From Glycomyces albidus (GTDB lineage: Bacteria; Actinomycetota; Actinomycetes; Mycobacteriales; Micromonosporaceae), in the NCBI RefSeq assembly GCF_009451885.1, contig NZ_WIAO01000026.1, positions 1 through 64,000 of the forward strand: DNA of 64,000 nucleotides, in the 5' to 3' direction. The position numbers and the translations under genes are program-made. This document shows positions 51,763 to 59,853 of the stretch, one piece after another. Within the stretch, counting starts at the first letter, position 1. Every line of letters starts with the position of its first letter. The notes below the pieces were generated by a model that saw only the letters and a list, made by a program, of their open reading frames with translations, was not told the origin of the DNA and made no database searches.

Positions 51763-52676
51763 GGGCGCTGCACCGCCCGCGGCGGCTCGTCCCCGGCGAC
51801 CGGGTCGCGGTCGTCTCGCCCGCGGGCCCCTCCTCCGCCGCCGATCTGGAAGCGGGCCTTGGGGTTCTGCGCTCGTGGGGCCTGGAACCGGTCCTGATGC
51901 CGCACGCGGCCCGCACCGGCGCGTACCTGGCCGGGACCGATGCCGAACGGGCCGAGGACTTCACGGCGGCCTGGACCGACCCCTCGTTCGCCGCCGTCAT
52001 CGCCGCCAGAGGCGGGTACGGTGCCCAGCGGATGCTCGACCGGATCGACTGGGTCCGGCTGCGCGGGGCCGAGCCGAAGGCGTTCGTCGGGTTCAGCGAC
52101 GTGACCGCCCTCCACGAGGCGATCGCGCTCAACCTCGGCACCGCCACGATCCACGGCCCGATGCCGGCCTGGCCGGCCTTCGTGACCGACACCGCGATGC
52201 GCGAGCACCTGCGGCTGACCCTGTTCGAGCCCGAGCGGGTCCTGACTCTCGCGCCCGCAGGCGCGAAAGCCCTCGCCGGCGGCACCGCGACCGGCGTGAC
52301 CGTCGGCGGGACCCTGACGCTCCTGGCCGCCGGGATCGGCACCGCCGAGCACCGCGTGGACCTCGCCGGGGCCCTGCTGCTCCTCGAGGACGTCGGCGAG
52401 GCCCCGTACCGGCTCGACCGGGCCCTGACGCAGCTGCGGCGCGCCGGATGGTTCGACGGGATCGCCGGGGTGGTCCTCGGATCGTGGACCGACTGCGGCC
52501 CCGAGGCGGAAGTGCGCGGCGTGTTCGAGGACCTCCTGGGCGGACTCGGCGTACCGGTCGCGTGGAACTTCGGATTCGGGCACTGCCCGCAGTCGCTCTC
52601 GGTTCCCTTGGGACTCAAGGCGACCCTCGACGCCGACGCCGGGACGCTCCGGTTCGCGCTCCCCGCGCTCCGCTGA
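51759..52676 (+). CDS. LD-carboxypeptidase, family S66 (LdcA-like)
   Basis: A 305-residue serine peptidase of the LdcA/MccF fold. The opening is PRRLVPGDRVAVVSPAGPSS, the nucleophile is Ser113 in FVGFSDVTALH, and the Glu and His of the triad are in LLLLEDVGEAPYRLDR and NFGFGHCPQS. LdcA removes the terminal D-Ala from murein tetrapeptide, a key step in wall recycling, while MccF-type members cleave other amide bonds. Position between peptide-uptake genes and nagZ/namZ favours the murein role. No signal peptide is seen. Confidence 0.87.
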   Translation: MRALHRPRRLVPGDRVAVVSPAGPSSAADLEAGLGVLRSWGLEPVLMPHAARTGAYLAGTDAERAEDFTAAWTDPSFAAVIAARGGYGAQRMLDRIDWVRLRGAEPKAFVGFSDVTALHEAIALNLGTATIHGPMPAWPAFVTDTAMREHLRLTLFEPERVLTLAPAGAKALAGGTATGVTVGGTLTLLAAGIGTAEHRVDLAGALLLLEDVGEAPYRLDRALTQLRRAGWFDGIAGVVLGSWTDCGPEAEVRGVFEDLLGGLGVPVAWNFGFGHCPQSLSVPLGLKATLDADAGTLRFALPALR

Positions 52677-52713
52677 GCGCCCGCCGCCACTTCTGAAAAT
52701 TCCCTCCGTAGTC

Positions 52714-52743
52714 TTGCCTTCACTTGAAGTTTTCTGCCAGGAT
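52714..52743 (+). promoter_or_regulatory. Promoter of the nagZ-namZ-amlB unit with spacer operator
   Basis: TTGCCT (52714-52719), 18 bases and CAGGAT (52738-52743). The spacer holds GAAGTTTTC (52726-52734), and GAAAATT occurs inverted to it at 52695-52701. The arrangement mirrors the promoter at 40231-40260, which supports shared control. Confidence 0.45.
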
Positions 52744-52840
52744 GGGCGGATCGGGCCGACCGGGTCGAAAGCACCGGTGACCAAAAGCACCGGTGACAAG
52801 GGACCGCCCGCCCCCTTTCCGCACAGACTGGAGTCGCTCA

Positions 52841-54619
52841 ATGGAGACGCATCCCCGCCGGACCGTGCTCGCCGCCGCCCTCGGGGCCGCCGCCGCGGCC
52901 GCCACCGCCGGAACCGCGCACGCGCACGGCGACCGCGGCGAGCGCCGGTTCGTCAAGCGCCGCCTCAAGGCCATGAGCCTCGAGGAGAAGGTCGGCCAGC
53001 TCTTCACCACCTACGCGTACGGCCGCACCGCCGACACCACCGAGGCCGCCGACGTCGCGAGCAACCGGGCCGCGCACGGGGTCGACAACGCCGCCGAGCT
53101 CATCGAGACCTACCACCTCGGCGGCATCATCTACTTCGCCTGGTCCGACAACGTCGCGAACCCCGACCAGATCACCGCCCTCTCCAACGGCCTGCAGGAC
53201 GCGGCCCTCGCCGACTGCGGCACGCCGCTGTTCATCGCCACCGACCAGGAGCACGGCATCGTGACCCGGATCGGCCCGCCAGCCACGCAGCTCCCGGGGG
53301 CGATGGCCCTCGGCGCCACCCACGACCCCGAGGCCGCCCGCGCCGCCGCCGTGATCGCCGGGACCGAGCTGCGCGCCATGGGCCTGAACCAGAACTTCGC
53401 GCCCGACGCCGACGTCAACGTCAACCCCGCCAACCCCGTGATCGGCGTGCGCTCCTTCGGGTCCGACGCCGAGCACGTGGCCGCGTTCGTGTCCGCGCAG
53501 GTCGAGGGGTACCAGGCCCGCGGCGACCTCGCCGCCACCGTCAAGCACTTCCCCGGCCACGGCGACACCGAGGACGACAGCCACGCCGAACTGCCGCGCA
53601 TCGACCACACCTACGAGGAGTGGCAGGCGATCGACGCCCCGCCGTTCCGCTCCGCGATCGAATCCGGAGTGGACCTGGTCATGACCGCGCACATCCAGTT
53701 CCCGGCCCTGGACGACTCGCTCAGGCCCGCGACGCTCTCCGAGCGGATCCTCACCGGGCTCCTGCGCGAGGAGCTCGGCTACGACGGCGTGGTCATCACC
53801 GACTCGCTGCGCATGGAAGGCGTGCGCGACGGCTACGGCGACGAGCGGATCCCCGTGCTCGCGCTCCTCGCCGGCGCCGACATCCTCCTCATGCCCGAAC
53901 ACATCGACATCGCATACAACGCCGTCCTCGAGGCCGTCGCGAACGGCGAGCTCACCGAGCGGCGCATCGACGAGTCCGTCACCCGCATCCTCGGCCTCAA
54001 GTACCGGCTCGGCCTCTTCGCGAACCCGTACGCCGACCCGGGACTCGTCGACGACGTCGTCGGCATCCCCGCGAGCCTCGAAGCGGCGCAGGCCCTCAGC
54101 GACCGCACCACGACCCTCGTCGTCAACGACGGGACGCTCCCGGTTCCCACCGACGGCGGCCACGTGCTCGTCACCGGCTGGGGGGCCTCCACCAACACCC
54201 GCCTCACCACCGAGTTCGCCAACCGCGGCTGGACCCCCACCGGCCTGGTCACCGGCACCGCGCCCACCCAGGCGCAGATCGACGCGGCCGTGGCCGCCGC
54301 CGACGGCGAAGACCTGATCGTGGTGTGCACCAACGGCGCCGGGAACAACCCGGGCCAGGTCGCGCTCGTCCAGGCGCTCGCCGCCACCGGCGTCCCCCTC
54401 GTCGCCCTCGGCGTCCAGAACCCCTACGACGTCGCCTTCATCGTCGACGACGTCAACGCCTACCTCGCGACCTTCTCGTACTCCCTCGACGGCCTCGAAT
54501 CCGCCGTCCATGTCATCCTCGGCAGCGTCGACCCGCAAGGGCGCCTGCCGATCGACATCCCCCGCGCCGACGACCCCGGCACCGTCCTGTTCGCCTTCGG
54601 GCACGGCCTGAGCTACTAG
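52841..54619 (+). CDS. nagZ: Exported beta-N-acetylglucosaminidase, GH3 (NagZ-like)
   Basis: A 592-residue GH3 enzyme. The N-terminus METHPRRTVLAAALGAAAAAATAGTAHA is a signal peptide, possibly Tat-dependent because of the Arg pair. The NagZ-type motif KHFPGHGDT (Lys235 to Asp242, with the His/Asp acid-base dyad) and the nucleophile Asp321 (VVITDSLRMEGV) are intact. It removes GlcNAc from the non-reducing end of muropeptides. The extra C-terminal domain (LVVNDGTLPVPTDGGHVLVTGWG) matches the two-domain Gram-positive NagZ such as B. subtilis YbbD. It is followed after 9 bases by namZ and then amlB, the same partners as in Bacillus. Confidence 0.9.
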   Translation: METHPRRTVLAAALGAAAAAATAGTAHAHGDRGERRFVKRRLKAMSLEEKVGQLFTTYAYGRTADTTEAADVASNRAAHGVDNAAELIETYHLGGIIYFAWSDNVANPDQITALSNGLQDAALADCGTPLFIATDQEHGIVTRIGPPATQLPGAMALGATHDPEAARAAAVIAGTELRAMGLNQNFAPDADVNVNPANPVIGVRSFGSDAEHVAAFVSAQVEGYQARGDLAATVKHFPGHGDTEDDSHAELPRIDHTYEEWQAIDAPPFRSAIESGVDLVMTAHIQFPALDDSLRPATLSERILTGLLREELGYDGVVITDSLRMEGVRDGYGDERIPVLALLAGADILLMPEHIDIAYNAVLEAVANGELTERRIDESVTRILGLKYRLGLFANPYADPGLVDDVVGIPASLEAAQALSDRTTTLVVNDGTLPVPTDGGHVLVTGWGASTNTRLTTEFANRGWTPTGLVTGTAPTQAQIDAAVAAADGEDLIVVCTNGAGNNPGQVALVQALAATGVPLVALGVQNPYDVAFIVDDVNAYLATFSYSLDGLESAVHVILGSVDPQGRLPIDIPRADDPGTVLFAFGHGLSY

Positions 54620-54628
54620 GGGGCTCCC

Positions 54629-55876
54629 ATGAAACGCAGAATGATCCTGGGCGGCACCGTCCTCGGCGGCGCCGCGCTCCTCACGCCCTCCCCCGCCGCC
54701 GCCCACGGCGGCAGGCGCGTCAGGACCGGCGTCGAGGTCCTCGCCCGCAAGGACTTCAGCGAACTCGCCGGCCAGCGCGTCGGCGTCATCTCGAATCCGA
54801 CCGGCGTGCTCCCGGACCTCAGCCACGAAGTGGACCTCATGCACGGCAGCGGGAAGGTCGACATCGCGGCGGTCTTCGGTCCCGAGCACGGCTTCCGGGG
54901 CGTCTCGCAGGCCGGGGAGGGCGAGGACTTCTTCCTCGACCCCAAGACCGGGCTGCCGGTGTACAACGCCTACAACGACATGGACCGGATGGCGGACCTG
55001 TTCGCCGAGACCGGGATCGAGACCGTGGTCTTCGACATCCAGGACGTGGGCGCGCGCTTCTACACCTACATCTGGACCATGTACCTCGCGATGGAGGCCG
55101 CCGGGCGGCTCGGGCTGCGGTTCGTCGTCCTCGACCGGCCCAACCCCGGGTCGGCGCTGGCCGCCAGCGGCCCGGTGCTCCACCCCGAGCACGCGACCTT
55201 CGTGGGGCTCAAGCCGATCGCGCAGCGGCACGGGATGACCGTGGGCGAGCTGGCGCGGCTGTTCAACGGCGAGTTCCTGGGCTCCTCGGTCGATCTGACC
55301 GTGGTGAAGATGGAGCACTGGCGGCGCGGCATGTACTACGAGGAGACCGGGCTGCCGTGGGTGGCGCCGTCGCCGAACATGCCGACGGTGGACACGGCCG
55401 TGGCCTATCCGGGGACGTGCCTGTTCGAGGCGACCGCGCTCTCGGAGGGGCGGGGCACGACGAAGCCGTTCGAGTACCTCGGCGCGCCCGGGATCGACCA
55501 CCGGTGGGCGGCGTCCCTGGAGGGGCTGCCGGGCGCGCGCTTCCGGGAGGCGTATTTCACCCCGTCGTTCTCGAAATGGTCGGGAAAGGTGTGCGGGGGC
55601 GTCGAGGTCCAGGTCACCCACAGGGATGAATTCGATCCGATCAGGACGGCGCTGGCGATGATCATCGCGCAGCGGCGGGCCTTCCCGCAGTACGGCTGGC
55701 GGTCACAGGACGTGACCTCGTTCTGGCTGGACAAGCTGACCGGGAACCAGGCCGTGCGCCTCGCGGTCGAGGCCGGCGCGGACGTCGACGAGGTCACGGC
55801 GGTGTGGGCCGACGAATTGGATGCGTTTTCCGAGCAAAGAGAGTCGTACTTGCTCTATCGCAGCACCGCTCAGTGA
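54629..55876 (+). CDS. namZ: Exported exo-beta-N-acetylmuramidase (NamZ, DUF1343, GH171)
   Basis: A 415-residue DUF1343 protein. The signal peptide is MKRRMILGGTVLGGAALLTPSPAAAHG. Family hallmarks follow: GQRVGVISNPTGV, FGPEHGFRGVSQAGE, DIQDVGARFYTYIWTM, VVLDRPNP and PSPNMPTVDTAVAYPGTCLFEAT. NamZ cleaves MurNAc from the non-reducing end of wall fragments, the counterpart of NagZ. In B. subtilis namZ (ybbC) lies beside nagZ (ybbD) and amlB (ybbE), exactly the trio here. An alternating removal of GlcNAc and MurNAc outside the cell is expected. Confidence 0.9.
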   Translation: MKRRMILGGTVLGGAALLTPSPAAAHGGRRVRTGVEVLARKDFSELAGQRVGVISNPTGVLPDLSHEVDLMHGSGKVDIAAVFGPEHGFRGVSQAGEGEDFFLDPKTGLPVYNAYNDMDRMADLFAETGIETVVFDIQDVGARFYTYIWTMYLAMEAAGRLGLRFVVLDRPNPGSALAASGPVLHPEHATFVGLKPIAQRHGMTVGELARLFNGEFLGSSVDLTVVKMEHWRRGMYYEETGLPWVAPSPNMPTVDTAVAYPGTCLFEATALSEGRGTTKPFEYLGAPGIDHRWAASLEGLPGARFREAYFTPSFSKWSGKVCGGVEVQVTHRDEFDPIRTALAMIIAQRRAFPQYGWRSQDVTSFWLDKLTGNQAVRLAVEAGADVDEVTAVWADELDAFSEQRESYLLYRSTAQ

Positions 55877-55899
55877 TGGCACGATAACCAGGAGACACG

Positions 55900-57648
55900 A
55901 TGCAGCGTCGAACCGTACTCGGGGGCGCGGCGGGGGCGCTATGGTCGGCGCTCGCGCTCGCCTCCCGCGCCAACGCCGAGGAGCGCCCCTCAATGCCCGA
56001 ACTCACCGGCCCGCCGAGCGCCGGGCCGTACGACGTGACCTTCCCCGAACATCCGCGCGAACTGCGGTACGGGCCCTGTTCGGAAGCGCGGTTGACCGCC
56101 GCCCACGTCGACCTGATCACCCCCCGTTTGAAGTCCTATATGGAAGGTTCCGCCCCGTCGTTCCCCGGCTTCACCGTCCTCGCCGCCCGCCGCGGCGTGG
56201 TCGTGAAGCACGAGGCCGCCGGACACCGGCTCCGCTACTCCGGCTGGGACGAGGAGACCGAGACCGCGGTCGAGCTCCCCCAGGGCGAGTGGCTGCCGGC
56301 CGAGACCGGCACGGTCTACGACCTGGCCTCCATCTCGAAGCTGTTCACCGCGACCGTGACCGGCCGCCTCATCGACGACCGCGTGGTGGACCTGAAGCAC
56401 CCGGTGGTCGAGTACCTCCCGGAGTTCGACTCCGCCGACCCCGCCAAGTCCCCGATCACGCTGGAGCAGCTCCTCTCGCACACCTCGGGGATGATCGCGT
56501 TCATCAACCTCTACGGCCAGCCCGACGACGACGCGCGCATGGCGGCGATCTACCGGCAGCCGCTGCGACGCGTGCCCGGCAGCGGGTACGAGTACTCCGA
56601 CCTCAACCTGATCGTCCTCGGGAAGGTGCTCGAGCGCGTGACCGGCCAGCGCCTCGACGAACTGGTCGACGCGTACGTGTGCGAGCCGCTCGGGCTCGCC
56701 GACACCGGATACAACCCGGCGGACCGGGCGCGCACCGCCGCGACCGAGTACCAGCCGTGGACGGGCCGCGGCATGGTCCACGGCGAGGTCCACGACGAGA
56801 ACGCGTGGGCGTTCGGCGGCGTCGCCGGGCACGCGGGCGTGTTCTCGACCGCGTGGGACCTGGCGGTGTTCGGGCAGATGATCCTCAACGGCGGCCGCTA
56901 CGGCGACGCCGAGATCCTCAGCGAGGCCACCGCCCGCACGGTCTTCACCGACATGAACTCGCGGCTGGGCGAGGCCGCGGCCCGCGGGCTCGGCTGGCAG
57001 CTCGGCCAGCGCTGGTACATGGACGCCATGAGCTCACCGGTCACGGTGGGGCACACCGGGTACACCGGCACGTCGATCGTGCTCGACCCCCTCGCGGGCA
57101 CGCTGCTGGTGCTGCTGACGAACCGGGTCCACCCGACCCGGGGCCGCGGGACGGCCAGCGCCTACCGGCGGGCGGCCTCGCGGCCGCTGGGCCGGGCGGT
57201 GCCGGTGCGGCCAGCGCACGGCCGCGACGCGTGGTACGCGGGGCAGGTCGACGCGTCCACCGCGACGCTGACGGCCGTGCTGCCGCGCGCGACCGACTGC
57301 GCCACGGCGCGGTTCGCGCTCTGGTACGACACCGAGCCCACCGACCTGGGGGTGCTCGAGGCGAGCCCGGACGGGTCGGCGTGGACGCCGGTGCCGCTGG
57401 AGCTGCGCACCGAGGACCACTGCTGGCGGACCGAGGGAGCGTTCTCCGGCTACTCGGGGCGCCAGTGGATCAAGGCGTCCGCGAGCCTGCCGGAGCGCAC
57501 CGCCCTCCTGCGCTGGCGGTACACGTCCGACCCGGTCTACCAGGGCCGGGGCGTGTACGTCGACGACGTCGAGGTCCGCGAGGGCCGCGCCGTCCTGTGG
57601 GACGGCGACGGCTTCGAGGCGGTCGGCTGGGAGCGCGTGAAGGACTAG
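55900..57648 (+). CDS. Exported beta-lactamase-fold serine hydrolase (AmlB/YbbE-like) with C-terminal extension
   Basis: A 582-residue serine hydrolase. The signal peptide opens MQRRTVLGGAAGALWSALALASR (Tat-like RR). The active-site Ser144-x-x-Lys147 is in LASISKLFTATV, the second motif is Tyr232-Ser-Asp in YEYSDLNLI, and the third is HTGYTG. After the hydrolase fold, from about residue 435, a separate beta-rich domain of about 145 residues follows (RFALWYDTEPTDLGVLEASPDGSAWTPV), which resembles a carbohydrate- or wall-binding module. The gene follows namZ by 23 bases. In Bacillus the equivalent sits in the same cluster, but its reaction is not well established; D,D-peptidase or esterase activity is possible. 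Confidence 0.85.
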   Translation: MQRRTVLGGAAGALWSALALASRANAEERPSMPELTGPPSAGPYDVTFPEHPRELRYGPCSEARLTAAHVDLITPRLKSYMEGSAPSFPGFTVLAARRGVVVKHEAAGHRLRYSGWDEETETAVELPQGEWLPAETGTVYDLASISKLFTATVTGRLIDDRVVDLKHPVVEYLPEFDSADPAKSPITLEQLLSHTSGMIAFINLYGQPDDDARMAAIYRQPLRRVPGSGYEYSDLNLIVLGKVLERVTGQRLDELVDAYVCEPLGLADTGYNPADRARTAATEYQPWTGRGMVHGEVHDENAWAFGGVAGHAGVFSTAWDLAVFGQMILNGGRYGDAEILSEATARTVFTDMNSRLGEAAARGLGWQLGQRWYMDAMSSPVTVGHTGYTGTSIVLDPLAGTLLVLLTNRVHPTRGRGTASAYRRAASRPLGRAVPVRPAHGRDAWYAGQVDASTATLTAVLPRATDCATARFALWYDTEPTDLGVLEASPDGSAWTPVPLELRTEDHCWRTEGAFSGYSGRQWIKASASLPERTALLRWRYTSDPVYQGRGVYVDDVEVREGRAVLWDGDGFEAVGWERVKD

Positions 57649-57654
57649 GGAGCC

Positions 57655-58659
57655 CTAGACCATCGGGTGCGGGGCGTAGCGGTCGGCGAGCCAGTCCATG
57701 ACCTTGTCGGCCTCCGCGTCGGCCACCTTGTGCTCGGGGTGGGCGTCGTACCAGGCGACCACCTCGCGCGCGCCGAGCTTGTACGGCGTGGTGCGCTGCC
57801 CGAACGCGGGGACGAGCCGCTTGATCTTGGTGTTGTCGAAGACCATCGAGTGGGCCTTGTCGCCCAGGAGGCCCGGGCCCCAGCCGGGGTCCGCGGCGGC
57901 GATCGCGTCCGAGGGGACGTGGACCAGGCGCGGCTCGGCGACGCCCGCGGCGTCCGCCACGTACGTGAAGATCTGGTTCCAGGTGGGGGCCTCGTCGCCG
58001 GTGATGTGGAACGCCTCGCCGATGGCGGCCTCCTGGCCGAGGAGGCCGGTGAACCCGACCGCGAAGTCCCGGGCGTGGGTGATGGTCCACAGCGACGTGC
58101 CGTCCCCGTGGACGATGACGGGCTTGCCGGCCCGCATGCGCTCGACGACGGTCCAGCCGCCGTCGAAGGGCAGCATGGTCTCGTCGTAGGTGTGGGAGGG
58201 CCGCACGATGGTCGCGGGGAAGCCGTCCTCGCGGTAGGCGGCGGTGAGGATCTCCTCGCAGGCGATCTTGTCGCGCGAGTACTGCCAGAACGGGTTGCGC
58301 AGCGGGGTCGACTCGGTGATCGGCAGGTGCGTGGGCGGGGTCTGGTAGGCGCTCGCGGAGGAGATGAACAGGTACTGGCCGGTCCGGCCGGCGAACAGCT
58401 CGATGTCGCGGCGGACCTGCTCGGGCGTGAACACGACCCAGTTCACGACGGCGTCGAAGACGCGGTCGCCGAGGACGCCGCGCACGGCCGCGGGGTCGCC
58501 CGCGTCGGCGGTGAGGACCTCGACCTCGGGCGGCAGCGACCGCTCGGCGGTGCGGCCGCGGTTGAGGACGGTGACGTCGAGGCCCTGCGCGACGGCTTCG
58601 CGCACGCAGGAGGTGGAGATCCGGCCGGTACCGCCGATGAACAGGACGCTGACGCTCAC
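57655..58659 (-). CDS. NAD-dependent epimerase/dehydratase
   Basis: A 334-residue extended SDR. The cofactor motif is VLFIGGTGRISTSCVREA at the N-terminus, and the catalytic region is FISSASAYQTPPTHLPIT with WQYSRDKIACEEIL (YxxxK). The C-terminal part (RDFAVGFTGLLGQEAAIGEAFHITGDEAPTWNQIF) is as in sugar-nucleotide reductase-like proteins. The start is GTG at 58659 with GAGGG in front. It converges on the amlB-like gene with a 6-base gap. The substrate is unknown; no sugar-nucleotide cluster is nearby. Confidence 0.82.
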   Translation of the reverse strand: MSVSVLFIGGTGRISTSCVREAVAQGLDVTVLNRGRTAERSLPPEVEVLTADAGDPAAVRGVLGDRVFDAVVNWVVFTPEQVRRDIELFAGRTGQYLFISSASAYQTPPTHLPITESTPLRNPFWQYSRDKIACEEILTAAYREDGFPATIVRPSHTYDETMLPFDGGWTVVERMRAGKPVIVHGDGTSLWTITHARDFAVGFTGLLGQEAAIGEAFHITGDEAPTWNQIFTYVADAAGVAEPRLVHVPSDAIAAADPGWGPGLLGDKAHSMVFDNTKIKRLVPAFGQRTTPYKLGAREVVAWYDAHPEHKVADAEADKVMDWLADRYAPHPMV

Positions 58660-58817
58660 GTTGGACCCTCTTATCTTGATCGCTGCTTGGACGTGGACCA
58701 CCCTACTCGCGCCCGCGCACCGGACCACCGGGTCGCGGCGGAGCAGGGGGTCGTTCGGATCGCGGCGATCGCGGTCGGGCCCGAAGCGGCGTGCGCGTCG
58801 GTCTCGCTCGCGGTCGC

Positions 58818-58997
58818 TCAGCGCCGGATGCGGCGGCCGTAGCGGCGCAGCGAGCGCGTCTCGCCGCCGACGAGCATGCCGACGACGAAGCCGAGTGCGC
58901 CGAGCAGGATCGCGAGGACGAGGCCGTTCACGCCGCCCGCGATGAACGCGACGGCGACGAGCAGGCCGGTGACGAGGCCGATGGCGGAGGCTGGCAT
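58818..58997 (-). CDS. Small integral membrane protein (59 residues)
   Basis: Two helices fill most of the protein: IGLVTGLLVAVAFIAGGV and LVLAILLGALGFVVGMLVGG, followed by a basic tail RSLRRYGRRIRR. The size and pattern resemble DUF2273-like small membrane proteins found with Asp23 proteins in Gram-positive envelopes, but no Asp23 gene is adjacent. AAGGGAG lies six or seven bases before the ATG at 58997, supporting translation. Confidence 0.65.
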   Translation of the reverse strand: MPASAIGLVTGLLVAVAFIAGGVNGLVLAILLGALGFVVGMLVGGETRSLRRYGRRIRR

Positions 58998-59079
58998 CGG
59001 GGACTCCCTTCGTTCCACTGTGGCTACCCGCCGGGCGCGCGGCCCAATCGTGTCGGAGGGTCCGGGCACAATCGGGGGC

Positions 59080-59715
59080 GTGAGCCATCCTGACGCCTCC
59101 GTTCCGTGGGGCCGCCCCGCGGTCGACTCGATTCCGCTGCCGCCCTTCGCCGATCCCGACGAGCACGTCCGCTTCACGCGGGCCCTCCAACTGCACGTGG
59201 CGCTGACCGACGAGGGCGCGCCCTCGCTCGCGGCGAAGGTCCTCGCCGAAGCGCTCGCGCTGCAGGGGCAGGGGGCGGAGCTGACGCCGCTGGAGCTGAC
59301 CGTCGCCTTGTCGACGTTCTTCCCCGCGCCGTGGACGCCCGCCGCGCTCGCGGCGGCCCTGGAGCCGCGCGACCGCTTCGGGCCCCGCGAGCTCGGGGAC
59401 GGGAGCTGGGCCTGGCTGTACGACCCCGACTTCACCGCGGTGCCGCGGCCCGGGGGCGGCTGGGAGGTCGAGCGGCACGAGCGCGGCTCGCGCCGCGCGT
59501 ACGCGTCGCTCGAGCACGAGGGCGACCTGGTGCTCATGTGGATGGACCACTACCAGACCCGGTTCGCGTACCCGTACGCGTGGCGGGCCGACGAGCGCGC
59601 CGCCGCGGCCCTGGCCGAGCCGGCGCGGGCGGTCCGTCGCGCGCACGCGGCCGACGCCGCGAAACCGTACCTGGCAAACTGGCGGGCCGAGCGCGAGCAG
59701 TACCTGGCGCGCTGA
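59080..59715 (+). CDS. Hypothetical protein
   Basis: A 211-residue acidic soluble protein with no signal peptide or membrane segment. The N-terminal half is helical (EHVRFTRALQLHVALTDEGAPSLAAKVLAEAL), and the second half is rich in Trp, Tyr and charged residues (DGSWAWLYDPDFTAVPRPGGGWEVE). The C-terminus has HAADAAKPYLANWRAEREQYL. I do not recognise the family. The start is taken as GTG 59080 after a G-rich stretch. Codon use matches its neighbours, which supports a real gene. It is followed by a 138-base gap with the GH30 promoter. Confidence 0.6.
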   Translation: MSHPDASVPWGRPAVDSIPLPPFADPDEHVRFTRALQLHVALTDEGAPSLAAKVLAEALALQGQGAELTPLELTVALSTFFPAPWTPAALAAALEPRDRFGPRELGDGSWAWLYDPDFTAVPRPGGGWEVERHERGSRRAYASLEHEGDLVLMWMDHYQTRFAYPYAWRADERAAAALAEPARAVRRAHAADAAKPYLANWRAEREQYLAR

Positions 59716-59794
59716 GTCGCGGGTCCCTGACCAGCGCCGCCAGGGGAAACGGGCGCAGTCCCGGCACACTTATTCTCATGCTTTATCGAAGGGG

Positions 59795-59823
59795 TTGACA
59801 TTACCGGGGCGCCCTGACATCAT
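59795..59823 (+). promoter_or_regulatory. Candidate promoter of the GH30 gene
   Basis: TTGACA (59795-59800), 17 bases and CATCAT (59818-59823). The start near 59830 would give a short leader with GGAGG six bases before the ATG. Confidence 0.45.
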
Positions 59824-59853
59824 CGACGAATCTCGATGTATTGGAGGGCCGCC

